NCBI GenBank assembly: GCA_018287875.1
Contig: JAGVVL010000018.1
Coordinates: 3,216,501-3,280,500, forward strand
Direction of reading: 5' to 3'
Length of the DNA stretch: 64,000 bases
Origin: Nigrospora sphaerica
Lineage: Eukaryota; Ascomycota; Sordariomycetes; Amphisphaeriales; Apiosporaceae
Made by a program: the position numbers and the translations under genes
Part shown: positions 39,751-51,714 of the stretch, one piece after another
Layout of the letters: every line of letters starts with the position of its first letter
Numbering within the stretch: the first letter of the stretch is position 1
Notes under the pieces: model-generated
Databases searched by the model: none
The model's input: the letters and a program-made list of their open reading frames with translations, nothing else
What the model was told of the DNA's origin: nothing

Positions 39751-40677
39751 CGGTATTTGATGAAGGAACATGTCTTTATTCTTCTATAAGTCCGTAGCAT
39801 ATGAAAGTGGCGAGTTGCCGAGGTAGGTCACGATAGTGGGTCGCGGACGAAGTCATGCTGATTGTTGGTGATGAGCTCGTGACGAGTAGTGGGCGCCGAG
39901 CGCAATCGACTATGTGGAGGTGGGTACCTGTACGTACGTACCACATCGAAGCTATGGGCCGGTGGGCAATGTTGCCTGGTGCACTTTGTGTCCGGAAAGG
40001 AATGATGTCACGCGGAGGGGAGCATGTGCTCGTACTGCTGGGGGGGGCCGGCCGGCTCTCTGCGGGACATGTAAAGGCCCAGCCCACGAAACCGCTCAAG
40101 TGACCGGCCGGTCGCCATGGCACGTAGTGTTCGGAATCCTTCCTGGTGCCCTTCACGGACGTTGTGCTTATCACACAGTACGAGGTCGCCCGTGTCCAGT
40201 GTGGCGTTCCCGTCGGCTCGGCATGGGAAGCTGGCTGTGTCTACTGGAAACCAAAACTCCAAATTGGTTCGCGCTGGTAACGAGGACCAAAGTGGCTCCC
40301 CTCCTTGCGCGAGGAGGGATTGCTTTCACCAAGGCGGCCCCAAGCCCTCGCTATCGGGACCGTTCCCAGCTCCGGACTTCCAGTCATAGCGATGACCGGT
40401 GCCCGCCTGTCAGCCTTGCTCGCTGGCACAGCACGGGGGTGAGGCCACCGAGTATAAACGCAGACCCGTGGCGCGCGGGGGGTTGTCAAGGATCTTGTTT
40501 TCGTTGATGCCGAGCCATTCCGTCTACCGGACCGTCCTATATGTACAAAGGCCGCGGCGTGTTGCTCCCTCGCCGCCATCCGCAGCGGCGCCCGGCGGAG
40601 AGCTCTACCCCGTCCCGCGTCGCGAAACATGCGCCTTTCTCTCCATCGGCCGAGCCGCTTAACCCTCGCTGTGCGTT
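39751..40677. other. Intergenic
   Basis: 0.93 kb between the tRNA and the 3' end of the complex I gene. A minus-strand frame near 40008–40262 has a dioxygenase-like phrase (GDLVLCDKHNV) but no supporting context. Nothing else is seen. Confidence 0.5.
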
Positions 40678-41137
40678 CTAGTTGCTTCGGGCGCCCTCCT
40701 TGGCCTCGCGCAGCTCGTTCATCTTGACGACGCGCTTCTTGAACTCGTCGTACTGGCACTTTTCGTACGAGTGGCGCTCGTCCTGCATAGTCCCTCGGCG
40801 GTTAGCTTTCTCCCTCTTCTTTCCCCAGTGTGCTTCACGAGGGCCGGCGGCAGCTGCAGCAGCGGCACCACCAGCAGTAGACAGGGGATGGCCCCAATGG
40901 GGAAGAGGACGACGCACGCTGCACTTCCACGGCAGGTAGTAGGTCTCGGCGCGACACCGGTTGAGGGGGATCAGGAGGTTGGCGCAGCTGTCGCGGTAGG
41001 CAATGGGCAGCTTGGCCTCGCGCATCTCCTCGCGCGTGGCCTCTGTTGGAGCGAGGCGGGTTAGCGTTGGGGCTGGGCGAAGGAGCGAGATGCGGACGGG
41101 ACGTACTGGGCAGAGCCTCGTGGGAGCTTCCGGCCAT
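40678..41137 (-). CDS. NDUFB7: NADH:ubiquinone oxidoreductase subunit NDUFB7 (B18)
   Basis: Three small exons (41137–41107, 41042–40918, 40782–40678) make 261 nt, 86 aa. The introns are GTACGT...AACAG and GTGCGT...TGCAG. The protein has the family's twin CX9C (CHCH) fold: Cys30/Cys40 in CANLLIPLNRC and Cys51/Cys61 in CSDERHSYEKC, preceded by LPIAYRDS and followed by QYDEFKKRVVKMNELR. It is an accessory subunit on the intermembrane-space face of complex I, imported and oxidised by the Mia40 route. The length is typical for fungi. The predicted splice junctions fall exactly where the conserved motifs join, so the model is firm. It is a housekeeping gene between decayed elements. Confidence 0.95.
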
Positions 41138-42461
41138 GTTTGCTGGTCGAGAGGGCGGACTGGGGGGAGAAAGTCGGATCGGGTTTGTCGTAGTTGTCGT
41201 CGGTCGTGGGGTACTCTAAGAAAGCTCCGGAGCTCTCTCTCTCTATCTCGCTCTCTCTGGCGGTCCGTCGTCTCCAATCGCTCGAGCTGCCCTTCACTTG
41301 CCGGGCCCCCCAAGCCAAAAGGTTCCCACGCGCGGGCGGGCGGGCTCAATTGACCGGCTGCGGAAAAACGAGGCGCCTGCACGCGCCACATCGGGACGCC
41401 AGGTTTGGGGGGCCCATGGCAAAGCCACAACTTCTTTGGTCGATCCGGTTCCCTGCAGCCGAAGCACCCCCCAACTCGTCCCTCTCCGGCGTATCAGGTC
41501 GTTGCATCGTCCCTATGTCACGGCTCTAGTAGAGGACATGGGATCGGCAACCGACTATCATCGTCACGGCATCGAGCTGTCACCTATCGTCCCATCTGAA
41601 GAACATGAGATGCGGAACGCGCTGCCAACATCGCCCGCTCTTCTGGCCAACCCCAGTCGGCATGACGGCCGGCCAGAGGATCGCTGCTTCGGTGCCCGGT
41701 CCGTGGGAATCTCGAGTGGGAACTACTATATACATAGTCCCATGCAGCTGCCTGACCTCCGCCGCTTGCCATGATTCACGATATTGGTGCCGACACAGGG
41801 TCTCAGTCTCTGGCCGGTAGCCAGTCGCGATGCCTAACCTTCCACTATGCACATGCGGGCCACGAATCACCACACCTCATCGCCCAGGGTCCGTCGTGCA
41901 CACGAACTGCCATTAATACTCAAAGGGTCGACTCTTGATGTCCCTTGAAGGGGTTCGGTTACTGCGTGGCGCATCGGTACACCTGCTTGTGTACTAAACT
42001 ATTCCCGCACTCATGAAACAGGGTCACCTCTGTTCCATACTCAACACTCCACGTTAACCTACAGGAAATGGGCTGCGCATAGTTGCCGGGTCCTCCGCAC
42101 CCATATGTAAGTACTCTGAAGAAGACTTTGGACCGCCGTCTATACTTAGGACACCTTGGGGTCACCTGTCCGGTGCGCGGAAGAATATTTGGTTCGTTCT
42201 AGCTCTCTGCCGAACGGCTGGCTGAACTGTGCAAGCAGCCTTCCTTTAGGCCTGAGGGCAAGGGCGTTCTGCGTGTCTATCCCCTCGCCATGGGGTTTAC
42301 ACCCTTGGCCACGCGCTATCAACCCCTTGTCACTAAAGATCTACCGAAGGTATGCTGTATGGTGTTAAATAAAGTCTCGCGCATTCCTTCACGTTACCGT
42401 CGTTCTGCAGTGGACTCATTTCCCTCTCGCGGTCTGCCTCGCATGCGCCGGTCATGATTTT
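41138..42461. other. Intergenic
   Basis: 1.3 kb upstream of NDUFB7, containing its promoter. A CT-dinucleotide patch at about 41235–41265 lies about 100 bases before the start codon on the coding strand. No other gene or RNA is supported. Confidence 0.5.
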
Positions 42462-43128
42462 TTGGGGCTTTTATCATCTTTACTTCCGGCCGTTGAGATG
42501 AAGGGTACACTGCTTTTTGCGTGGCGTCGGTCACCGCCTGAATTCCAACCACTTCAGCCTGTCCCGCCGCGTCCCGTTCCGCCAACTCTGGACGTGATTT
42601 ATGAAGTCTACCTGAAAATGAGGGAAAGCTCTGGTAACGAGACCGGGCAAGCCGCCTTCGAGCTGTATATGGGCCATCAGAACCCCGGCCTAGGAAACTT
42701 TTCTCAGCGGTATTTATGGAACGCCACGCACTGGAAAGACCCTGGGTCCCCGGTATGACCATTTCACCATTTCATTTTCGGAGGGGATTGACAAGTGGAA
42801 CCAAGTTATTATCAGCCCAGGCGAGATGGCGATTGACAGCTATCTTGGTTACATCACCGAGGTTGCTATCACGGGTGTGTATGCCAGAGAAGTCGAGGAG
42901 GCCGTATTCCTCTTAGAGCATATGTTTTCCACAAAACTCATCACGGATTCCCATCTGACACCGTCATTAGATCGCTACTTTAGCAAGTCGTCCCCCTACG
43001 AAAGGCAGACAACCAGGAACTTGCAGTATCTGACTGTCGTCTAGGCGGTGGCCGACTTTGTCCGTTTTGCTCGCAGCGTGAAGCTACCATTTAGCCGGAG
43101 CGGCCGCACGAACGCGCCCCAAGCCGTA
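42462..43128 (+). pseudogene. S28 serine carboxypeptidase, N-terminal remnant
   Basis: The first ~200 residues of a secreted S28 peptidase can be followed. An N-terminal Pro-rich segment is followed by YMGHQNPGLGNFSQRY, LWNATHWKDPGSP, an intron-like gap 42753–42805, then IISPGEMAIDSYLGYI, YAREVEEAVFLLEH, a second intron-like insertion, YFSKSSPYERQTTRNLQYLTV and AVADFVRFARSVKLPF. Lesions: joining across the first gap is off by one base; the second gap has a poor donor; LTVV is followed by TAG where CAG/GAG (Q/E) is expected. Similarity stops after GRTNAPQA, before the catalytic GGSYAG segment, so all catalytic residues are missing. Intact relatives are about 550 aa. The TAG fits a C-to-T change. 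Confidence 0.75.
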
Positions 43129-45724
43129 GGCGACGGGATCCCCCCCCTCCCGAGGTATCCACGAGCCTCTTCAAGCGCCTGCCCGAAGCGGCCTACTACG
43201 ATCGGCTGTGGGGACGTCCCAGTTTAGGGGAATGCTTTCACCGCCGACCGGACCCTACGTGATCGGTAATGTGTAACCTCGACGAGCAGTCCCCCGACGT
43301 GTAATCATCGAAACCAAAAAGGTCCCACATCAAGGATGAAGGATGAGACCCCACGCCGAGTAAGCAATGGCAGGCGTGGTGGTCATACTTGCCCGCGGCC
43401 ACGTCTTGTCACGCGGTATCCAGCCGACCGTAGCCCTCGAAACTCAATTCGGAGCCCATACACACACGAGCGCACACACACACATACACAACCATGACAC
43501 GTTATGCGAACCTTACCGAGACGGCAAGAAGGCGGAGAGCTGGGTGAGGAGGTGAGCGACTTGAGCACCGTCGCACGCCCTCATACCAGGCCCCTCCCGA
43601 CTGGCCCGTCTTCGTATCAGGGCCCGTAGCTAAGTAGTCTCAGTAGAGAGAGAAAGGAAGAGAGGTACAGGGTTCAGAGGCTCGCGGCAACGTCTGGCGG
43701 TCCGGGTCCCTGTGCGCCCGCCCGCCCGTTTCCCCTCAGGCAGGCAGGTGGCCTGCAGGGGAGGGGTTCGAGACTTAGAAAGAGAGATAGAGATAAAGAG
43801 AGCCATGTGTGCTACTACCCCGCGTTCCGTACCCCCCCTTTCCTCGGAAACCGGAGACGGCAGCCGGCAGGGTGGGAAACCAGGCGTCCGGAAAAATAGA
43901 CTGGTGACGCATTAATGATTGGCGGCGTGGTCGGGCCTCGGAGGGCGGGAGGGTTTACGTCTAGATGGGACGGATAAGGGTGAGGGGGGTTTAGTTGACG
44001 ACTTGGTCTTACATAAATAGGTACAAACCTTCCATAGCTGGACAGACGGCTGGATGGGCGGGGGCAGCTTCGGGAGATGGATTGAAGATGGGATGCCCAA
44101 AGAGGAAGAGGAGATGAGAGATTGAGGCAAAAATAGGAACCGAAAAGTCAATTCGATCCTTCCGGGCACGGAGGGTCGGTATTGGAGGGGTTGTTTCTGA
44201 TTGTGATGGGATGGGTGTGTGAGGCCGAGGGATCGGCTGGGATGAAGGAGCGACGGCCGATCCCCTAGCAGACTTTGAAATTCGGCTGGCGCGCGCGCCG
44301 TCGCCCGTCCGTCGTCGCCGCCGCTTCGACTGCCGAAACAGGCGGGCCGCGTTCGGGTCTTTTTGGCAATCGGGTCATCCCATCCCCTTCCGCGTCGCGT
44401 CTCCCTTTGATGTTTCTATTCGTGTTCTCGTTCTCGTCCTCCTTCTCGTCGTTTTGTCTCTCCCCGTGTTCGTATGCATATATGTGTGCGTGCGTACGTG
44501 TGTGTCTTTCTCTGATACTTTCCCCGTCCGTGGGTTTGCTTTCTCCCACCCCACCTCCCCAGCCTGCCCCGTTCGCGGCTCCTCGTCCCTTCTTTTAACA
44601 TGTCCTCTTTGCCACTGGGAATGGGCAATGCGTATGAGTGGCCATGTGTGTAGTTGTACTTCGTATGGGGCCTAAGAAAGGGTGGGGTGTGGTTATAGTT
44701 TTGACAGCAGGTGGCCGTATGTGGCGTGCCATTCCCTCGTATTCCCACGCCCGTCTATCTCCAGCGGTATTCGTAGCCCAGGTGAAAAGAACAGAACCGC
44801 CAATCCGGGGAACATTGCGATGGGGGAAACCAAATGCGTGCGCGCGCGGGCGTTACGAGAGGTGGCGGGCGGGCAGGCAAACAAAGTCACTCTCTCTTCC
44901 CCATCTACTCTCCTGCCTGAAGCGAACAAACACATGACGTCCTAGGTACGAAGAGCTAGCAAAGTGGAGGAACAGCCCGAATGGAACTTCAACTCATGCC
45001 CTCCCTCCTCCCAGCGACCGTACATGCTTTTTACCATCGTATCTGCGGATGAGCGGCCGGAGGTGGGGGGACGTCCACGCGTGCATACTCAGCACATACG
45101 ACACACACACACACTTATGTTCTCGGTGCTAACCGACTAGTTGCATACGGGGGCTGTGGCCCACCGACGGAGCTTTCGGCTGGGGCTGGGCCTCTCCCTC
45201 GCGCTCTTTTTTGTTTCCTCACCCACGCCGCTGCTTTTCTGCCAGGGGACAGGGACGGTGAAGACCAAACTCTGGCCCGGCGCGCTAGCCGCCGTCTGTG
45301 GTGTTCTGGTATCCTCTTCGTCTTTCTTTCCCACTCTCTTATCGGCGAGAGCTGCCCGTGGGTGGGGGACAGGGCGGGTATTCCCTCTCGCCAAGAACGG
45401 CGCCCGGAAGCTCGTGTTCGTCGTGTATAGTACTATGGGTTCCAACATCCCATCCCTCCCCATATTGGCCCCCCTTTCCCCTTCGCCGACAGGGCGTCGG
45501 GGCCTTTGCGCCGGCGGCCGACGGTTTGACGCTGTATGGCGTTCTCCTCCCCCAATCCCCACCTCGCCCAGCTCGCTTCCCTCTCCTGGCCCGCATGGGG
45601 TCGATAGGTGCAAAAGAGACGGCGTACGCGCAGGCTCGTCCGTCGGTTGCTCACCCGGTACGGCAGCGCGAGGGTGTGGGATGACGGTGGGCAGTTGTTG
45701 TTCGTAAAAACGACATGTGTGGGG

Positions 45725-45779
45725 ACACACACACACACACACACACATACACACACACGCACACGCACACACGCACACA
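45725..45779. repeat. (AC)n microsatellite
   Basis: About 55 bases of AC repeats with a few CG and TA interruptions. Confidence 0.9.
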
Positions 45780-46617
45780 TCATACACCGTACACGGGAGG
45801 AGGAGGAGGTCTGGAGGGCAGGTAAGGAGTGGATGCATCAATTGATAGCTCGCCGGGGGCGGGGCGGCTACTAACTAAGGGTCCCCCCCCCCCACCCCAC
45901 ATACGATGCCGACCGACCACCTCAGTTCCATTCAAATGGATGCTGTATTAGCGGGACGACGACGACTCACCAACTAGTGAATCCATGCTTAACCTCAGGT
46001 TGGTTCGACGTGGAACACCAGGGGCCCATTGGAAGGATAGCTATAGTACCAAGAGGCAAATGGCGTCTTCTAGACTCGGCGTCTCGCTACCATGGGCAGT
46101 CGGCTAGTGATTGTTGCATTGCATCGCCCCGTCTCCGTTCGCTCGACCCCTCCAGCCGGAATCCCATCCATCGCCCAACCACGGACCCGAACCCAAACCT
46201 CGAGCATTTCCGTCTTCCTGTCTCCCCCGTTTCCCTTCCTCCCCTGTCCGCCTAGCCTGCTCTTAGCCGCAGTGGCTTGGCCCTCTTTCGCCGTGCGCGC
46301 CGCTAACGCACGTCAAAACGAACCCAGCATTAGGTCCGCCTGCCTGCTTCGGGACCTCTTGCGCGCTGCCCACCCTCCCCCGAAGAGCGGCCACACGCAC
46401 GACTCAGAGTCTCCTGCCCTACTGTTGCCTCCCGGGCTCCATGATGACGATGGGTCCTGCCTGGGCGCCCTGGGCCGGCTTGCTTGCTTGCTCGTCCGGG
46501 ACGGGTTGGTTTGCCTGACGCAGTTGGGCTTGCTTCGGTGCTGTTCGCCCCCCGGCGCCTTCCCTGCGTGGCTTGTGTGGGCGTGCTGACCCGAGGCTGG
46601 GAGGCAGAGAAGAGAAA

Positions 46618-46643
46618 CAGCAGCAGCAGCAGCAGCAGCAGCA
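46618..46643. repeat. (CAG)8 microsatellite
   Basis: Eight to nine uninterrupted CAG triplets in non-coding DNA upstream of the membrane-protein gene. Confidence 0.9.
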
Positions 46644-47171
46644 AACAGTAGCACGCGATAAGGATCTAAGCTCGAGAGACGGCCTGCGGGACGGCGGGAC
46701 TACGGAGCTACAATAGCCGGCTGGTTCCCGTCCCGGCCCACGAGACGGATGCTGCTGTCAGTCTGGTGCCTCTCGTCTTCTGCCGCCACTACTTCTTTAA
46801 TCTTCTTTTTACTCTTCCTCTCCCCATCCCAACCGAGAGCTGCTTCTCTGCCGACGACCGTGAACCCGTACTCTCATCGTTCTGGTCCCCCCACGCCCCG
46901 TGTGTCTGACAGCCCAGCCGTGTCGACGTCGACACACACAAACACAAGCACGCACACATACACACCCCTTCATCGCTCGCTGTCTCCCTATCTCGCTTGC
47001 TCGCTCACAAAACACAACTGACACGCACGTATACGCACACGCCCTCAATCTCATACGCCGATACGCACACTCGGCTAACACTCGCTCCACCACCTCACCT
47101 CTCTCCGTGGTCTCTTTGCCCCACACGCCGTCCCCCACTTGGGTGGCCGCCCCTCCCCCAGTGGTGCCGCC

Positions 47172-47911
47172 ATGGCCGTGTCGGTGACGCTCAGGACGCA
47201 CGTAGCGATGCTGCTCGAGTTCGCGCTCGTGCTGGTGCTGGTGCTCGCGGGCCTCGAGCTCGGCTTCTTCAGCAGCACGGTGTGGTACCTGCAGCGCGGG
47301 CCGGCGAGCGGCTCCTTCCACTTCTACACGGAGGCGCCCGACAGCCCCCTTTACGTGTTGCAGGGCACGCCGGAGAACTTCGTGCTGGAGCCGGGCTACG
47401 TGGCGGCGGGCGCCGCGGGCGCCGCGTTCCTGCTCGGGGGCCTCGGCGGCCTGCTGGCGCTGGCGGCGCGGGACCGCGTGGGCGCCGAGGCGGGCTGGCC
47501 GCTTCCGCGGGCGCCGCGCGCGCCCTCACGCGCGCCGCCTACCTCGTCTGGCTCGCGCTGCTGGTGCCGGCGGCGCTGCTGACGGCCGGCGCGCTCGGCG
47601 GCGTCTTCAACGCGGTGGCGGCGCGCGCCGGCCAGGCCCTGCGCGCCGACGCCGTCACGCGCCTCAACGGCACCGCCCCCTACGACTTTGACTCGTGGAC
47701 CCCGCAGGACTGGTTCGCCGCCGTCCTCACCCTCGACCTTGTCGAGAACCGCGGCGACGTCCAGGCAGCCCTCAGCATCATGCGCGCCTGGCAGTGGACC
47801 CTCGTGCCTCTCCTACTCGTCCAGGCCGTCGCCGCAGCCCTCGCCTTCGCCGAGTGGCGCGTCTGGCGCGCCCGGAAGAAGACCCTCGACCACCCCAGCC
47901 ACGGCTACTAG
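47172..47911 (+). CDS. Four-pass fungal membrane protein, with one apparent frameshift
   Basis: The start at gccgccATGG gives MAVSVTLRTHVAMLLEFALV. Hydrophobic segments fall at about 12–34, 76–98, 122–145 and 200–222, suggesting four membrane passes with a longer loop after the first (WYLQRGPASGSFHFYTEA, DSPLYVLQGTPENFVLE) and a polar C-terminus (WRARKKTLDHPSHGY). The frame breaks after RDRVGAEAG and continues in the next frame at GLAASAGAARALTRAAYLVW. Adding one G to the G run at 47492–47494 restores one frame of 247 codons (246 aa), and the downstream part keeps strong coding character to the TAG at 47909. That points to a homopolymer undercall or a recent mutation. I do not recognise a characterised family; the four-helix layout recalls small fungal tetraspan membrane proteins. 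Confidence 0.75.
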
Positions 47912-50900
47912 GCGCCTTGACCCCCTTCCCGGCCTCTTTCCGGGGGGCCGGGTGGGCATCAGACAATACGCGAAGAGGAGGCGGCATAATTTCAGCGAAT
48001 TCATGGCGTTCCGGGAGGAGTTTGTCTATTCGGAAAGGGTTTGTTTTGGGGGGTGCTGGGGCGTTGGGCGGGAAACGGCTTTACGGGTGCTGCTAGTCAA
48101 AGGACAGGCGGGGGTTTTGTTTCTCCACGATTGTATGAAACGGAATTCCGGAAGAAGCGCGGAACAGGAAGACACTGGGCGGGTTCGCCCGCTTCTCGCC
48201 GGCGACGAATAATTGACAAATCCTACATCAGCCCCGGCCGTGCCGGCGTCTTCCAACTCCCCCCCTGTCTGCTCTGCGCGCCACCCAGCCTTATCCGCCA
48301 CCCCCAGTCCACTTGCATTCACAACCCTCTTGTATCGGCCATTCCCGGCGCACTTCGCCAGAAATAAACGAGGGTGCTCGGGCTGGAGACCTGTTTGGGG
48401 GGTGTCTTCGGCGGCTGGCACGCCACGTCACATCGCACGTCCCTGCTTGCGCGGACAGGGGCCGAGAGCGCCTCAGTGCGCGGGCGACGTTGAGAGGGAG
48501 TGGAAGGGAGCAAGACATGGTTCCATTTTCTCGTCTCTATATCTGGGATGGAAACCGGGCCTGGCTCAGTAGGCCGCGTGTCCGTTTCTGAACAGCCACG
48601 GGCCCTGACACCCCGTTCCTGCCCCGAGACCCATTCCCGACCACCTCAAACCCGACCCAGCTCCCGAAGACGTCGCGCCGCGTCATACCTCAAGAACCCC
48701 CCCCCGCTCTCCTCTCACTGTTTGTCGCCAGCCCCCCACCGTCGAAAGGGCGGGGGGACGCGCCTCGCAAAACGGCCGCGAGCACGACCCGTCGCGCGCG
48801 CGACGGTACCGAGCGGCGGTGCGTGACGACGGCTGCCGTGGCCGGCATCGACCAGAGCGCCGCGACGAGGTGCGTCTCGACAGATGTTGACTGAGGAATG
48901 AGCGGCCGAACGAGGGGGGGCTCGGATTAGTGGTACCGCGTCGGATGGGGAGAGGGGACAAGAGGGCGTACGGGGCGCCACAGTCTCGCTACGCAGCTAA
49001 AAGATGCTCTTGAACGCCCCGGCACAGCAGTACGAAGCGGGCCTTGGGACTGGTCAGGGTCGGCGATGCTGGTTGCGCGCGGCGCCGGGACCGTCGTCCG
49101 TGGGCGACTCACCGGTAGCCCGAGAGGATGAACTCGTCGCGCTCGAGAAAGCCGTCAGCCGGGGTCTTGGACCGGCCGCCATTCTTGACGGCCGGTGGCC
49201 CCCTCGAGACGGACCTCTGCCCAGGCAATTTGGGCAGCGCCGGGGGGTCAGCCGTCCTGCGAGGGGGCGCCCATGGGTACTGGTATCCCACGGCGACAGC
49301 AGCCACGGCCTGGCCGACAGCGCCCGGCGGAACGGGGTGTCGTAATGTCCACGCCCGTTGTTTTCCGCCCGAGCCGCGTCCGGCGGCGGGTATGTGGGAC
49401 GACAGGGACGCGGAGTCCATGGATCGCCTGCGGGGTTTCTGCCTACTGAACATCGGTCACGCGGAGCCCGCGACGCCCGAGGGGTTCCAATGGCGACGGG
49501 CGAGGAAGAAGCAAAGCGGGCAGTTCCGCGCTCAGGCGCTGTGATGATGCCAGCCGTCCCGATGCGGCGTCATGTTGGACATGCCTGGTCGTGGTCGGCC
49601 GTCTTGGCCGAGTCATTGGCGCGCGCGGCCCGGCATGCCAGTCATGCTTGCTTGTTTCTTTTTATTTCATGAGCACCCCTCCCTCGCCTAGCTCTTTTCC
49701 CGATGGCTCCAGGCAGGCTCGTCCCTTACCTCTCCAGGCACCCGGAAACGTCGATCCTGGACCCCTGGGAAGAAAGGGGAGAAGGGCACGGGAACAGGAG
49801 CCCAACCGCATGGGTCATGACGCCATCATGACCGGCATGAAGGGGGGGCGGGCGCGAGGAAAGACCCCGAATTGGGGCAACGTCGCCCTTGAATTCCGTC
49901 TGGGCGCGCGGCCGGGAAGAAGAAACTGTCGACCGAGGTGCTCCTAACGACGACGATGCGGCAAAGTACGCCTTTGCTTGTGTTCGGCGAACGAGGGCAG
50001 CTCCCGCCACACAGCCACTACTCGTCCCGGAGCCTCTGGGTTTGGGTATAGCATTTACCTCGCGGGACCGCATCGTGCTGAAAACCATGACTCCCGCTCA
50101 TCAGCCCTCTTTCGTCGCTGTCTCCCACCATTCCTGAAGTCGCCGAGCAGGGGGGGGGGGTGCCCAAAGTTTACTGGCGAGCCATTACCCCCCAAATACT
50201 CAACATCAAGGCCCACGGGGTCAGGCGACTAGAGATGGCGATTACCTTGACCTTGCGTGCCGGAACCGGTACCGCTCCGTGTAGACGAGTCCGTGGTTAT
50301 ATGCTTGGGTCGATGCTACGCGTTGCTCGTAAAGATACCTAAGGGGGGTTGAGGGGCACTCCTCATATTCGTCACTGCGGTGCGCAGCGGTTGAAGTCGT
50401 CAGGATATGCGCCGGTTACCCATCGGGGGGTGGTTGTTCGGGGAGTTTTGAACACGCGGCCTACTTGACTTGGAACACCTTACCGTTCACGTCTCAATAC
50501 TTGGTATATTGCCGTAGCTTCTCCTGGGACGGTGGCAGAGAAGTAGTCGGCGTGGACATTCTCGGCGCCCACGCGTCTCGAATCGTACCTGAGCGAGATA
50601 CCGTTGGGTACCTCGAGCACACGGCTGGCAAAAGAGGGACTAAGTAAGTACCGACACTCGGGAGCTTGTTGCCTCGGCATGGTAACACGGGAAGTGAGGT
50701 GGCCGTATCAAAGGAAGTGGATGGAAACTTGATATGTAAAGCCGATATTCTCAAGATAGCGCCCTGCAACAAGAGATGCGGCCGTTCCGGTACCAGCTTT
50801 CCTGCCGGAGTGTCAACCCGCGTGTATGCGTGTGCGGAATGGTTGATGTTATGCGGCCGAAGCCTCGCGAGAGCTACCAGGATAACCGGGCCGATAGACC

Positions 50901-51698
50901 CATAGCGGTCTAGGTGAAGGAGGAGGGCGATACGACAGCCCCTTTCGTCGATTTTGCGACGGTCGGGTTGGACGAACACCGCTCTCTGCTCAAGGTCTCG
51001 GGGAACCAAGCTCGAACCAGGACCAGGTTTGCGACGACCACGGACGGGCCTGGCCCAAAGAGAAACACGAGAAACGACGGGCAGTGCCGTGCCCACGCCG
51101 TTGAGCCTACCCGTTCTTACGCAAGCGCCAATACCAGTCACCACGCAAACAGGGGCGGCTGGGCGGTACAAAAGGGGCGATACAACTTCCCCCCTTTCGG
51201 GAGAGACCCAGCCTCCCCGCGCCCGGAGCGGGTGCCTCCTTCCCGCACGGCCTTTAGCTGCCGTCTGGCCGGGCCAGATATTGGGGGGGCCACGGCCCGA
51301 GGGCGGGCCAGAGACGCTGGGCCGCTCCACCCAACACCGGGAGGACGGGGGGTGAGGGGCCGCACGTGTGAACCGGAAGAGGGCGATGGTCGGTCGGGGG
51401 AGGGTACCGCAAAGGTCCCATGGCAGGGACGCGAGACACGGGAATGGGGCGAGCCGGGCAACCAGACGGACGGACGGCGCTTGGGTAGGGGGCGGGGATT
51501 CATGTGTGCTCGTCCGGAAGCCAGCCGCGCATCCGGCGGTGAGAAGCGCAGTGTCATACCTCGTGGCGAAAAAGTCGCTACGAAAACTGGCCGCTGTGGG
51601 AGTGTGTCTGTCGATGCTTCCTTTCTGCCTTGCTGCTGACTTGGGGGGAGGCGAGGAACGAAGGGAAAGACAAGTGATACCCCCCTTCATTTGCAGAT

Positions 51699-51714
51699 CC
51701 CCCCCCCCCCCCCC
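51699..51714. repeat. C16 homopolymer
   Basis: Sixteen consecutive C residues, equivalent to a G16 run on the other strand; a likely site of length error. Confidence 0.85.

Larger units (their letters stand above)
43129..47171. other. 4-kb intergenic region rich in simple repeats
   Basis: No convincing gene. A short stretch at about 43160–43260 reads protein-like (LFKRLPEAAYYDRLWG) but is isolated. Dinucleotide AC/GT tracts occur near 43460, 44480, 45100, 45725 and 46930. Open frames on both strands are low-complexity. The last ~200 bases before 47172 are CT/CA-rich, as in a fungal promoter and leader. Confidence 0.5.

Noticed and set aside
40008..40262. Possible TauD/dioxygenase fragment (GDLVLCDKHNV)
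   Set aside because: Isolated phrase, no conserved His triad or flanking similarity; chance is likely.
43160..43262. Protein-like phrase LFKRLPEAAYYDRLWG after the S28 remnant
   Set aside because: Does not match the expected continuation of S28 and is too short to assign.
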